Positions 50,968 through 59,384 of a stretch of 64,000 bases of DNA are shown one piece after another (within the stretch, counting starts at the first letter, position 1; each line of letters starts with the position of its first letter). Position numbers and translations under genes: made by a program. Source of the stretch: Actinomycetota bacterium (GTDB taxonomy: Bacteria > Actinomycetota > Actinomycetes > S36-B12 > UBA10799). Under the pieces are notes generated by a model. The model saw nothing but the letters and a program-made list of their open reading frames with translations. It was not told the DNA's origin and searched no databases. Where the stretch lies: assembly GCA_020637055.1 (NCBI GenBank), contig JACJWR010000001.1, positions 682,001 through 746,000 of the forward strand, given 5' to 3'.

Positions 50968-51516
50968 CTAGTGGGGCTTGAGGAGGATCTGGAAGCCGAA
51001 CACCAGGAATCCGACGAGTAGGCCGAAGAGTGCGGCCGCCACCAGCCAGACTCCACGGTATCCACCACGCCAGCCCGCGATGCCGCCCCACGCGGTCAAT
51101 GAAACCGTGGCGCCCACCAGCATGAATCGAATCGACTCCGATGGAGGCTGCAGCAGGATCACCGAAGAGATGAAGAGAGTGGCCAAGGCGGCCCCGGCCA
51201 CCATCAGGTACTGCCAGAAGTTGAACGCCAGGTCGCGCAGGAGCAACGCATCCGTCGGTCGGGAGCCGTGGATCACATGCCCGACGAAGTCCGCGAACAC
51301 ATGTGCCACCGCAAGTGCGAGCGTGGGTCCAACGACGACCAGCACGATGCCGCCCACGCCCTCCAATTCGCTCCAGCCGTCATAGACGACCAAGAGCGCC
51401 ATCAGGGAGACGGTCGTGTAGATCCAGATCGACGGGTCCAGCGGGATCGGGCCGATCCGGAAGCGCTGCCCCACAGGCGCTGGCGGGTGCGACCCGTTCG
51501 GAGGCTCGTTCACCAT
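50968..51516 (-). CDS. Hypothetical membrane protein
   Basis: 182 residues with five hydrophobic helices after a Pro-rich cytoplasmic start (MVNEPPNGSHPPAPVG). A His-Val-Phe-Ala-Asp-Phe-Val-Gly-His stretch in the third helix region could bind metal. The upstream frame to 51624 looks basic and unlike the protein, so 51516 is preferred. No family recognised. Confidence 0.65.
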   Translation of the reverse strand: MVNEPPNGSHPPAPVGQRFRIGPIPLDPSIWIYTTVSLMALLVVYDGWSELEGVGGIVLVVVGPTLALAVAHVFADFVGHVIHGSRPTDALLLRDLAFNFWQYLMVAGAALATLFISSVILLQPPSESIRFMLVGATVSLTAWGGIAGWRGGYRGVWLVAAALFGLLVGFLVFGFQILLKPH

Positions 51517-51730
51517 GGACCCACGGTAACGAATCCGCAGGATCCGAAATGCCGCGCTCAAGCGCCGTTGCCTGAGCGGGATCTGCATCGGCCTGGACCG
51601 GATCGAATGCCTGCGCCCCGACACCGAACATGATCGGGCGTCGCAACGTCGGAGGTGTACCGCCCGGTCCGCTGGCGGACCAAACTGGGTTGTGGGACGT
51701 TAACCGTGACCAAGTGGGCGGGAGGCGGCG

Positions 51731-52342
51731 ATGTATCTGGAACTCCGACCGAATCTGCCGCTGGTCGAAGTGTCGAGCCGAGCCATGTGGCGGGCGTGGC
51801 TGGCGGCCGAACACGATTCCTCCCAAGGCGTGTGGGCGGTCACGGTCAAGAAGGCGGCACTGCAACCGGGCGAGGTTTACGTAAGTGCGGTGGACCTGAA
51901 TGAGGAGTGCCTGTGCTTCGGCTGGATCGACAGTCGCCCGGCCAAGATCGACGAGCGCCGAACGGCGTTGCTGTGCACGCCGCGCAAGCCCGGGAGTGGG
52001 TGGTCGAAGGTCAACAAGGGCCGACTGGATCGCCTGGTGGAGCAGGGGCTGGTGGCCCCCGCTGGGCTGGCGGCGATACAACGGGCGAAACAGGACGGAT
52101 CGTGGTCCAAGCTTGATGCGGTGGATGCACTGGACGTGCCGGACGATCTGCGTCGAGCGCTGAAATCCGCAGCCGGGGCCGCAGAGTACTTCGATCGTTT
52201 CCCACCGTCGGTGCGGCGGGGCATCCTCGAATGGATCGCTTCGGCCAAGACGGTCGGAACCAGAGCCAAGCGGATCGCCGAAACCGCCCGTGAGGCGCAG
52301 CAGAACCGCCGCGCCAACCAGTGGCCACGAGGCGGCAAATAG
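51731..52342 (+). CDS. YdeI/OmpD-associated family protein
   Basis: 203 residues with CLCFGWIDSRPAKIDERRT and SKVNKGRLDRLVEQGLV, the YdeI/DUF1801-like signature, and a basic C-terminal helix (RAKRIAETAREAQQNRR). GGGAGG lies six bases before the ATG. Cytoplasmic; role unknown despite the name. Confidence 0.88.
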   Translation: MYLELRPNLPLVEVSSRAMWRAWLAAEHDSSQGVWAVTVKKAALQPGEVYVSAVDLNEECLCFGWIDSRPAKIDERRTALLCTPRKPGSGWSKVNKGRLDRLVEQGLVAPAGLAAIQRAKQDGSWSKLDAVDALDVPDDLRRALKSAAGAAEYFDRFPPSVRRGILEWIASAKTVGTRAKRIAETAREAQQNRRANQWPRGGK

Positions 52343-52392
52343 ATCAATTCCGCACGCCCCCTTGCCGTCGCCCATCCCGTCTGCCTACGATA

Positions 52393-52404
52393 TAGCGAAC
52401 GCTA
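52393..52404. promoter_or_regulatory. Palindromic operator candidate (TetR-type)
   Basis: TAGCGAACGCTA is a palindrome apart from the central AA, flanked by TA-rich bases. It lies 16 bp before the GMC oxidoreductase start, whose operon includes a TetR gene, so self-control by that regulator is likely. Confidence 0.55.
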
Positions 52405-52419
52405 AATATAGGAGATTCA

Positions 52420-53988
52420 GTGGTGTATGACTATGTAGTTGTCGGTGCCGGTTCGGCCGGCTGTGTCCTCGCGTCCGGGTTGTCGGAGGATCCCGATGTC
52501 ACAGTGGCGCTGGTGGAGGCCGGTGGATCGGATCGTTCGCTCAGCGTCCGCATCCCCGCCGCGTTCCCCAAGATGTTCCACACCGACCGCGACTGGGACT
52601 ACACCTCCGATCCGGAACCCGGCCTGATGGGCCGTCGGCTCTACATGCCGCGCGGGAAGATGCTGGGCGGATCGTCGGCGATGAACGCCATGCTGTTCGT
52701 GCGCGGCAACCGGGAGGACTACGACAGTTGGGCGAAGGCCGGCGCCGACGGCTGGTCGTACAACGACGTGCTGCCCTACTTCCGCCAGATCGAGAACTTC
52801 TCCCGGGGCGGCAATGAGTACCGCGGCGACGCCGGGCCGCTGCGCGTCACCGACCACCGCAGCAGGACACACATCACCGAACTCTTGGTGGCGGCGTCGC
52901 AACAGGCCGGCCTGCCGTTCAACGACGACTACAACGCCGCTGAGCAGGAGGGCGTCAGTTTCCTGCAGGTCAATCAGAAGAGCGGCAGTCGGTGGTCTGC
53001 GGCAGATGCCTGGCTCCGCCCCGCCTCTTCCCGGAAGAACCTCACGGTGCTGCCCAAGACCCAGGTGTTGCGGGTGGAGATCTCGGGTGGCCGCGCCACC
53101 GGGGTCTGGGTGAGCACCTCCCGTGGTCCCGAGTTGATCAGGGCGGGCCGAGAGGTGATCCTTTCCGCCGGCGCGATCGGCACCCCGCAGTTGCTGATGC
53201 TGTCCGGCGTGGGACCGGCCGACCACCTCGGGGGGCTCGGGATCGACGTCGTGGTCGACAACCCCCACGTGGGCAGCCACTACCAGGATCACCCGTTCTA
53301 CCTGCTCAATTGGGAGACCACGGCCACGGGGACACTGGCCGAGGCCGAACGCCCGGTGCAGCTGTTGAACTACTTCCTGCGCGGCAAAGGACTGCTCACG
53401 TCGACGGTGGCCGAAGGCACCGCCTTCTTCCGCAGTTCGTCCGAGTTGCCGGCTCCGGACATGCAATTCCACTTCGGCGCCGCATACTTCCACAACCACG
53501 GATTCGACACCTATCCCAAGCCCGCCTTCGCGATTGCGCCAACCTTGGTCGCGCCGCAGAGTCGCGGCGAGATCCGCCTTCGCTCCGACGATCCACTCGG
53601 CAAACCCAGCATCGTCGGCAACCACCTCACCGAGCAGGCCGACGTCGACGCCATGGTGACCGGGTTGGAACTAGCCCGCGATATCGTCGCCCAAGAGGCG
53701 CTGAGCGAGGTTCGGGGCCGAGAGATCCATCCCGGCGCCGACGTGACCGATCGGGCCGGGATCGAGAAGGCGCTGCGGCGGGAGACCGAGTTGATCTACC
53801 ACCCCACGAGTACCGCCCGCATGGGTTCGGACGGCGACGCCGTGGTCGATCCTCATCTGCGGGTCTTCGGGGTGGAGGGCTTGCGCGTGGTGGACGCCTC
53901 GGTGTTCCCGACGATTCCCCGGGGCAACACCAACGCTGCCACCTACATGGTTGCCCAAAAGGCGGTCGACCTCATCGGCGGCCGCTAG
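52420..53988 (+). CDS. GMC-family oxidoreductase (choline dehydrogenase-like)
   Basis: FAD-binding YVVVGAGSAGCVLASGLSE at the start, RGKMLGGSSAMNAMLFVRG (GMC signature 1), and the C-terminal active-site region YHPTSTARMG and GNTNAATYMVAQKA. 522 residues. GMC enzymes oxidise alcohols to aldehydes. GTG at 52420 has GGAGA upstream; GTG at 52423 is equally possible. With a downstream ALDH and acyl-CoA ligase, a long-chain alcohol is the likely substrate. Confidence 0.92.
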   Translation: MVYDYVVVGAGSAGCVLASGLSEDPDVTVALVEAGGSDRSLSVRIPAAFPKMFHTDRDWDYTSDPEPGLMGRRLYMPRGKMLGGSSAMNAMLFVRGNREDYDSWAKAGADGWSYNDVLPYFRQIENFSRGGNEYRGDAGPLRVTDHRSRTHITELLVAASQQAGLPFNDDYNAAEQEGVSFLQVNQKSGSRWSAADAWLRPASSRKNLTVLPKTQVLRVEISGGRATGVWVSTSRGPELIRAGREVILSAGAIGTPQLLMLSGVGPADHLGGLGIDVVVDNPHVGSHYQDHPFYLLNWETTATGTLAEAERPVQLLNYFLRGKGLLTSTVAEGTAFFRSSSELPAPDMQFHFGAAYFHNHGFDTYPKPAFAIAPTLVAPQSRGEIRLRSDDPLGKPSIVGNHLTEQADVDAMVTGLELARDIVAQEALSEVRGREIHPGADVTDRAGIEKALRRETELIYHPTSTARMGSDGDAVVDPHLRVFGVEGLRVVDASVFPTIPRGNTNAATYMVAQKAVDLIGGR

Positions 53989-54584
53989 TGGCAACCCGGG
54001 AGGTCGCCGACGAGGTGCTGCCGGCCCGTGAACGGATCATGGCCGCAGCCATCGAAGGCCTCACCACACTCGACCCGGCCGCACTGGCCATCCAGCGCAT
54101 CTGCGACCGGTCGGGGGTGAAACCACCGACGCTGTACTACCACTTCGGCAGCAAGGACGGACTCGTCGCGGCGGCCGTCGAATCGTTGGTGGCGGGTTGG
54201 ATCCGCCAACTCGACGAATCGATCGATCGCGGTGGCACCCTGGCCGACACCCTCGACCAGGCAGTTGCGGCATGGCAGGCGATGATCACCTCGCCGCAGC
54301 GACCGTTCGCCGTGTTCATCTGGGTGTCGATGTGGTCGGCGGAATCCCGGGAGGCTCTGGTGCAGGCGCGCGAGCACGCGCAGAAGCTGATCCACGACGA
54401 GATCGCCGTGCACATCGGCCCTGCGCGGGGCAGCGACGACCTTGCCGGATTGATCCTCGACGGTGTGCTCGGTGCGGCCGTGGACTACCAGCTCGACTCC
54501 GACATCCCCGCCCTGCGACGCCGTCTGACGACGCTGACGACCCTGATTCGGTTGAGCACCGCACTCGGTGCCGATCCCTCCTGA
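53988..54584 (+). CDS. TetR-family transcriptional regulator
   Basis: An N-terminal HTH: LAIQRICDRSGVKPPTLYYH, then FGSKDGLVAAAV. The ligand domain is about residues 60-198. GTG at 53988 shares a base with the GMC stop. Likely binds the palindrome 1.6 kb upstream and represses its own operon; the inducer is unknown. Confidence 0.9.
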   Translation: MATREVADEVLPARERIMAAAIEGLTTLDPAALAIQRICDRSGVKPPTLYYHFGSKDGLVAAAVESLVAGWIRQLDESIDRGGTLADTLDQAVAAWQAMITSPQRPFAVFIWVSMWSAESREALVQAREHAQKLIHDEIAVHIGPARGSDDLAGLILDGVLGAAVDYQLDSDIPALRRRLTTLTTLIRLSTALGADPS

Positions 54585-54668
54585 CCCGTTCGGCGGAACA
54601 CCGCCGCCTACCGTCCCGACAAACCACTGCGCCGCCGACGGCGGCAACACCAACCCCGAGGAGAAACC

Positions 54669-56168
54669 TTGAATCTGGCCCAGAATCTGGTCAAGAGCGC
54701 AGACGCGGACCCTGCGAAGATCGCCATCAAACTCGATGACGCGGAGGTGTCCTACGGCGTTCTGGCGGCCGCTGCCTCCCGGCTGGCCGGTTGGCTGGCC
54801 GAACTCGGCGTGCAGCCGGGCGACCGGGTGGCGGTGACGCTGCCCAACATCCCCCAGATGCCGATCATCTACTACGGAATCCTGTGGGCCGGTGGCGTCG
54901 TGGTGCCGATGAACCCGCTGTACAAGTCCCGGGAATTCGCCTATGTGCTCCGAGATGCCGAGGCGAAGGTGTTCTTCGCCTGGGACGGCGTCGCCGACGA
55001 GGCGAGCGCAGGAGCCTCCGACGCCGGGGTTGCGTTCGTTCCGGTCAGCGCCACCGGATTCGTTCCGGAACTCATGACCCACGAACCTGGGGAGTTCGTG
55101 GATCGCGACGCCAGCGATACCGCAGTCGTGCTCTACACCTCCGGCACCACCGGCTCCCCCAAGGGTGCCGAACTCACCCACGACAACATGATGCGCAACG
55201 CGGAGATCAGCACGCGCCTGATCGATGCCTCGCCCGACGATGTGATCTTCGGGGGGCTTCCGCTGTTCCACTCCTTCGGGCAGACGGTCGGGATGAATGC
55301 CGGGATCCTGGCCGGCGCCACCATGACCCTGGTCCCGCGGTTCGAACCCACGAAGGCGCTCGAAGTGCTACAGCGCGATCAGGTGACGATCATGCTCGGC
55401 GTCCCGACGATGTACATCGCCCTGCTGCAGCACCCGGACAAGGACGAATTCGACCTTTCGAGTCTTCGGGTGTGCGCCTCCGGCGGTGCGTCGCTTCCGG
55501 TCGAGGTGCTCAAGGGTTTCGAACAGGCCTTCGGGGCGGTGATTCTGGAGGGTTACGGACTCTCCGAGACCTCTCCGGTGGCGTCCTTCAACCACGCCGA
55601 CCGGGGTCGGAAGGCCGGATCCATCGGCCAGCCGGTGGACGGCGTGGAGTTCCGTCTCATCGACAACGAGTGGAACGACGTGGCCGAAGGGGAGATCGGC
55701 GAGATCGCGATCAAGGGCCACAACGTCATGAAGGGTTACCTGGGCAACCCCGAAGCCACCGAGTGGGCGATCCGAGACGGTTGGTTCCGGAGCGGCGACC
55801 TCGCCCGGCGGGACGCCGACGGTTTCTACTTCATCGTCGATCGCGCCAAAGACATGATCATCCGCGGTGGGTACAACGTCTACCCGCGTGAGGTGGAGGA
55901 GGTGCTGTACGAGCACCCAGCGGTGGCGACCGCGGCGGTGGTCGGAATCCCGCACCCAGAACTCGGCGAAGAAGTGGCAGCGGCCATCACGATCAAATCC
56001 GACGCCACCTTGACCGAGGACGAGGTGCGCGATTTCGTCAAGGAGCGGGTGGCGGCGTACAAATATCCGCGCGTCGTGTGGATCACCTCCGAACTGCCCA
56101 TGGGGCCCACCGGGAAGATCCTCAAGCGCCAGATCCAGATTCCGGTCGACGCCGAGGAGAACGCGTGA
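54669..56168 (+). CDS. Long-chain acyl-CoA synthetase
   Basis: Adenylation motifs YTSGTTGSPKGAELTH, GYGLSETSPV, SGDLARRD and the final GKILKRQ lysine. 499 residues. TTG start with a GAGGAGA site. It activates fatty acids for the aldehyde/acid step and supplies acyl-CoA to the WS/DGAT enzyme. It overlaps the ALDH by four bases. Confidence 0.92.
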   Translation: MNLAQNLVKSADADPAKIAIKLDDAEVSYGVLAAAASRLAGWLAELGVQPGDRVAVTLPNIPQMPIIYYGILWAGGVVVPMNPLYKSREFAYVLRDAEAKVFFAWDGVADEASAGASDAGVAFVPVSATGFVPELMTHEPGEFVDRDASDTAVVLYTSGTTGSPKGAELTHDNMMRNAEISTRLIDASPDDVIFGGLPLFHSFGQTVGMNAGILAGATMTLVPRFEPTKALEVLQRDQVTIMLGVPTMYIALLQHPDKDEFDLSSLRVCASGGASLPVEVLKGFEQAFGAVILEGYGLSETSPVASFNHADRGRKAGSIGQPVDGVEFRLIDNEWNDVAEGEIGEIAIKGHNVMKGYLGNPEATEWAIRDGWFRSGDLARRDADGFYFIVDRAKDMIIRGGYNVYPREVEEVLYEHPAVATAAVVGIPHPELGEEVAAAITIKSDATLTEDEVRDFVKERVAAYKYPRVVWITSELPMGPTGKILKRQIQIPVDAEENA

Positions 56169-57892
56169 GGACAGCTGACCTGACCCCGACCGCCGAGGCG
56201 GCCCTGCAGCAGGATCTGCAGGTCTTGTCCGACCACAAACTGCGTTGGGCGCAGTTGCCGATCTGGGACAAGATCGGCTACCTGAAAGAGATCCGCGAAC
56301 TGGTGCTCGAGCAGGCCGAGGAGTGGACCCGGGTCGGCGCCGAGTTCAAGGGTTTCGCACCGGACCACCCCTACGTCGGCGGCGAGGAGTGGCTTGGTGG
56401 GCCCTACCCGACCGTGGCGTGGATCAGCGACGTCATCGGCACCCTCGAGGCGCTGCGCGTCGGCGAGGATCCGCTGGCCGGTCTTCCGGTGACCACCCGG
56501 CCCGACGGTCAGGTGGTGCTGCGGGCGATGCCCGGATCCGTCTACGACCGACTGTTGCTCAGCGGCTATGAGTTGGACGTGTGGATGGAACCCGGCGTCA
56601 GCGAGGCCGAGATGAGGGCGACGGTCGGATCGTTCTACTCCGAGGAGGATCCGCAAGGTCGGGTGTGTGCAGTGCTCGGGGCGGGCAACGTCTCGGCGAT
56701 ACCGGTGCTGGATCTGCTCTATGCGATGTTCGTCTCCGGTGACGTGGTCGCCCTCAAACTCAACCCCGTCGCCGAGGGCTATGGGCCGGTATTCGAGCGG
56801 ATCTTCGCCCCGCTCATCGCCGACGGGTACGTCCGCATCGTGTACGGCGGCGGTGACGTGGGGGAGCAGTTGGTGCGCAGTGAGCTCGTCGACTCCGTCC
56901 ACATCACCGGCAGCGGACGAACCTTCGACGCCATCGTCTGGGGCGTCGGAGCGCAGGTGGAGGAACGCAAGATTCGAGGGGAGCAGTTGCTGGGGAAACC
57001 GATCAGTTCCGAACTCGGCGGCGTCGGCCCCACGATCGTTGTGCCAGGTAGGTGGTCCAAAGCCGACATTGCCTACCAAGCGGAGCACATCGCCACCCAG
57101 AAACTCCACAGTTCCGGCCACACCTGCGTGGCCTCACAGGTGCTGGTGGTATCCGAGGACTGGCCGCAGCGGGAGGAGTTCGTGGCCGCCGTCGAACGCG
57201 CCTTGGCCGATGCTCCTCGGCGCCAGCCCTTCTACCCCGGCACCGAAGATCGTCTGGCGGCCTTCCTCGACAGCAACCCGAGCGCCCGACTGCTCGACGG
57301 CAACCAGCGGGTGGCCGTGCTGAAAGATGTCGACCCGACGCATGATCACCCGGCTTTCGCCGAGGAGTTCTTCGGACCTGCCTATCTGATCGTCGCCTTG
57401 CCCGGCGGCACCACCGAGGAATTCCTGCGCTACGCGGTCGACTTCGCCAATGAACGGCTCGCCGGCAACCTGGGTGCGAATCTGCTGGTCGACCCGGGCG
57501 CGGCCGATCGCCACTCGGAAGCGATCGACCGGGCCATCGCCGACCTTCGCTTCGGGTGCATCGGCGTCAACGCCTGGGCCGGTGTGGTGTTCCTGACCAG
57601 CCGGGCGGCCTGGGGGGCATACCCGGGGAACTCGGCCGTCGACATCGGATCAGGAGCCGGCGTGGTGCACAATTCGCTGATGCTGGACCGGCCGCAGAAG
57701 AACGTGCTGAGCGCGCCTTTCCGACCCTTCCCACGCTCCGTCCGGCACGGCGGGCGGACCATGGCCGTCAAACCGCCGTGGTTCCTCACCAACACGACTT
57801 CGGTGAGTACCGCGCGGCAGTTCACCCACTTCGCTGCAGATCCTGGTCCCGCCCGACTGCCGGCGTTGTTCTGGTCGGCGCTGCGCGGCTGA
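56165..57892 (+). CDS. Aldehyde dehydrogenase family protein
   Basis: 575 residues with catalytic Cys in SSGHTCVAS and general-base Glu in SSELGGVGPTIVV; NAD-binding VCAVLGAGNVSAIPV and VHITGSGRTFD. Longer than typical ALDHs (about 480-500). GTG at 56165 overlaps the acyl-CoA synthetase. It fits oxidation of the aldehyde made by the GMC enzyme, or an acyl-CoA reductase role in the reverse direction. Confidence 0.88.
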   Translation: MRTADLTPTAEAALQQDLQVLSDHKLRWAQLPIWDKIGYLKEIRELVLEQAEEWTRVGAEFKGFAPDHPYVGGEEWLGGPYPTVAWISDVIGTLEALRVGEDPLAGLPVTTRPDGQVVLRAMPGSVYDRLLLSGYELDVWMEPGVSEAEMRATVGSFYSEEDPQGRVCAVLGAGNVSAIPVLDLLYAMFVSGDVVALKLNPVAEGYGPVFERIFAPLIADGYVRIVYGGGDVGEQLVRSELVDSVHITGSGRTFDAIVWGVGAQVEERKIRGEQLLGKPISSELGGVGPTIVVPGRWSKADIAYQAEHIATQKLHSSGHTCVASQVLVVSEDWPQREEFVAAVERALADAPRRQPFYPGTEDRLAAFLDSNPSARLLDGNQRVAVLKDVDPTHDHPAFAEEFFGPAYLIVALPGGTTEEFLRYAVDFANERLAGNLGANLLVDPGAADRHSEAIDRAIADLRFGCIGVNAWAGVVFLTSRAAWGAYPGNSAVDIGSGAGVVHNSLMLDRPQKNVLSAPFRPFPRSVRHGGRTMAVKPPWFLTNTTSVSTARQFTHFAADPGPARLPALFWSALRG

Positions 57893-57908
57893 AGAGGAGG
57901 AGATCGGT

Positions 57909-59375
57909 ATGTCGGTTCCCGTTGCGTCCGGAGACCTCACATGGCTGCTCATGGATCGCCCGAACAACCTGATGTACGTCCACGGGGTGTTGTGGTTCGA
58001 CCGGACGCCGGACTGGGATGAGGTTGAGCAAGTCGTGGCCGAACGTCTTGTCGGACGATTCCCGGTGTTCGGCCGGCGGGCCGCCGAGGTCGACGGCACC
58101 TGGATCTGGCAGGACGACGACGAGTTCGACCTGGGAAACCACGTGCGCCGAGTCACCCTGGACCCGCCCGGAACCATCGAGCAGGCACAGGACTACATCT
58201 CGTCGAGGTTCAGCGAACCGTTCGATCACTCCCGCCCGCTCTGGGAGATGGATTTCATCGAGGGCGTCGGTGGCCTGGTGGCCGACGGTGAAGGTGCCAT
58301 GGTGTTGGCGCGTTTTCACCACGGCATCGCCGACGGCGTTCGCTTGGTGCAGGTGCTCCTGAGCCTGCTCGACCCGATGGACCAGGGCGCGACGCCCGCT
58401 GCGGTCGGGCGTTCCGGTGGGCGCGGCGGCATGCTCGGGCAGGTGCAGCGCAGCGTGGGCCACGTCGTCGGCGGAACCGCCGATTTCGTCGCCGGCATCG
58501 GGGCCGCCGCTACCCGAGCACCGGGCAAAATCGCCAACGAAGCTGGCCGCCTCGCAGCAACTGGTTCGAAGTTGGTCCGGGAGCCAACCCGCCTCGTGGA
58601 TGCAGTGACCTCGGTCGCCGGTGAAGAGAACAAGTGGATCAACACCTGGCGCTCTCTGGGGCGCCTGGCGTTGTCCGGACGTTCGGTCGAGACCGTGTGG
58701 AGCGGGACGCCGGACGTGGCCAAGCGGGTCGCCTGGATCTCCGGGCTGCAGCTGGACGAGGTGCGCAGAATCGGGAAGGCACACGGTGCCACCATCAACG
58801 ACGTGCTCCTCGGAGCCGTGAGCCTGGGGGTGAGCGACTACCTCGCCGATCGGGGTGGGCGCGAGGTGGATCAGCTCAACTGGCTCATCCCGGTGTCGCT
58901 GAAACCGATCGACGCCGAACTTCCGGCCGAACTCGGCAACCACTTCGCCCTCGTGATGATGCCGATGCCGCTGGGGATCGAGGACCCCGACGAGCTACTC
59001 GCCGAGATCCGCAGCCGCATGACCAGGATCAAGAACAGCGCCGAACCGGCGGTGCTGTACGGCATCCAACGGATCATCGCTGAGACGCCGGCCGCGGTGT
59101 CGGTGCCACTCACCAACTACGTGGCCAACAAGGCGGTGGGAATCCTGACGAACGTACCCGGCCCACGTGTGCCGATGGCGCTGGCAGGCACCGAAGTGGC
59201 CGGCATCCTCGGCTGGGTCCCGTCGTCGGGCGATCAGCCGCTGGGCCTGTGCATCTTCAGCTACAACGGAAAAGTGAACATCGGGATCGCTGCCGACGCC
59301 GGCCTGGTGCCCGATCCGGAACGGCTCGGCCAATACATCGAGTCGGCGGTGCACCGACTGTCGCGCGACTCCTAG
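57909..59375 (+). CDS. Wax ester synthase/diacylglycerol acyltransferase (WS/DGAT)
   Basis: Active-site HHxxxDG in RFHHGIADGVRL (H137-H138, D142), the second conserved block LLGAVSLGVSDYL and NVPGPRVPMALAG, a bacterial WS/DGAT hallmark. 488 residues; AAGAGGAGGAG site. It joins acyl-CoA to a fatty alcohol or diacylglycerol to give storage lipid. Last gene of the TetR operon. Confidence 0.93.
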   Translation: MSVPVASGDLTWLLMDRPNNLMYVHGVLWFDRTPDWDEVEQVVAERLVGRFPVFGRRAAEVDGTWIWQDDDEFDLGNHVRRVTLDPPGTIEQAQDYISSRFSEPFDHSRPLWEMDFIEGVGGLVADGEGAMVLARFHHGIADGVRLVQVLLSLLDPMDQGATPAAVGRSGGRGGMLGQVQRSVGHVVGGTADFVAGIGAAATRAPGKIANEAGRLAATGSKLVREPTRLVDAVTSVAGEENKWINTWRSLGRLALSGRSVETVWSGTPDVAKRVAWISGLQLDEVRRIGKAHGATINDVLLGAVSLGVSDYLADRGGREVDQLNWLIPVSLKPIDAELPAELGNHFALVMMPMPLGIEDPDELLAEIRSRMTRIKNSAEPAVLYGIQRIIAETPAAVSVPLTNYVANKAVGILTNVPGPRVPMALAGTEVAGILGWVPSSGDQPLGLCIFSYNGKVNIGIAADAGLVPDPERLGQYIESAVHRLSRDS

Positions 59376-59384
59376 CCGCAAAGG

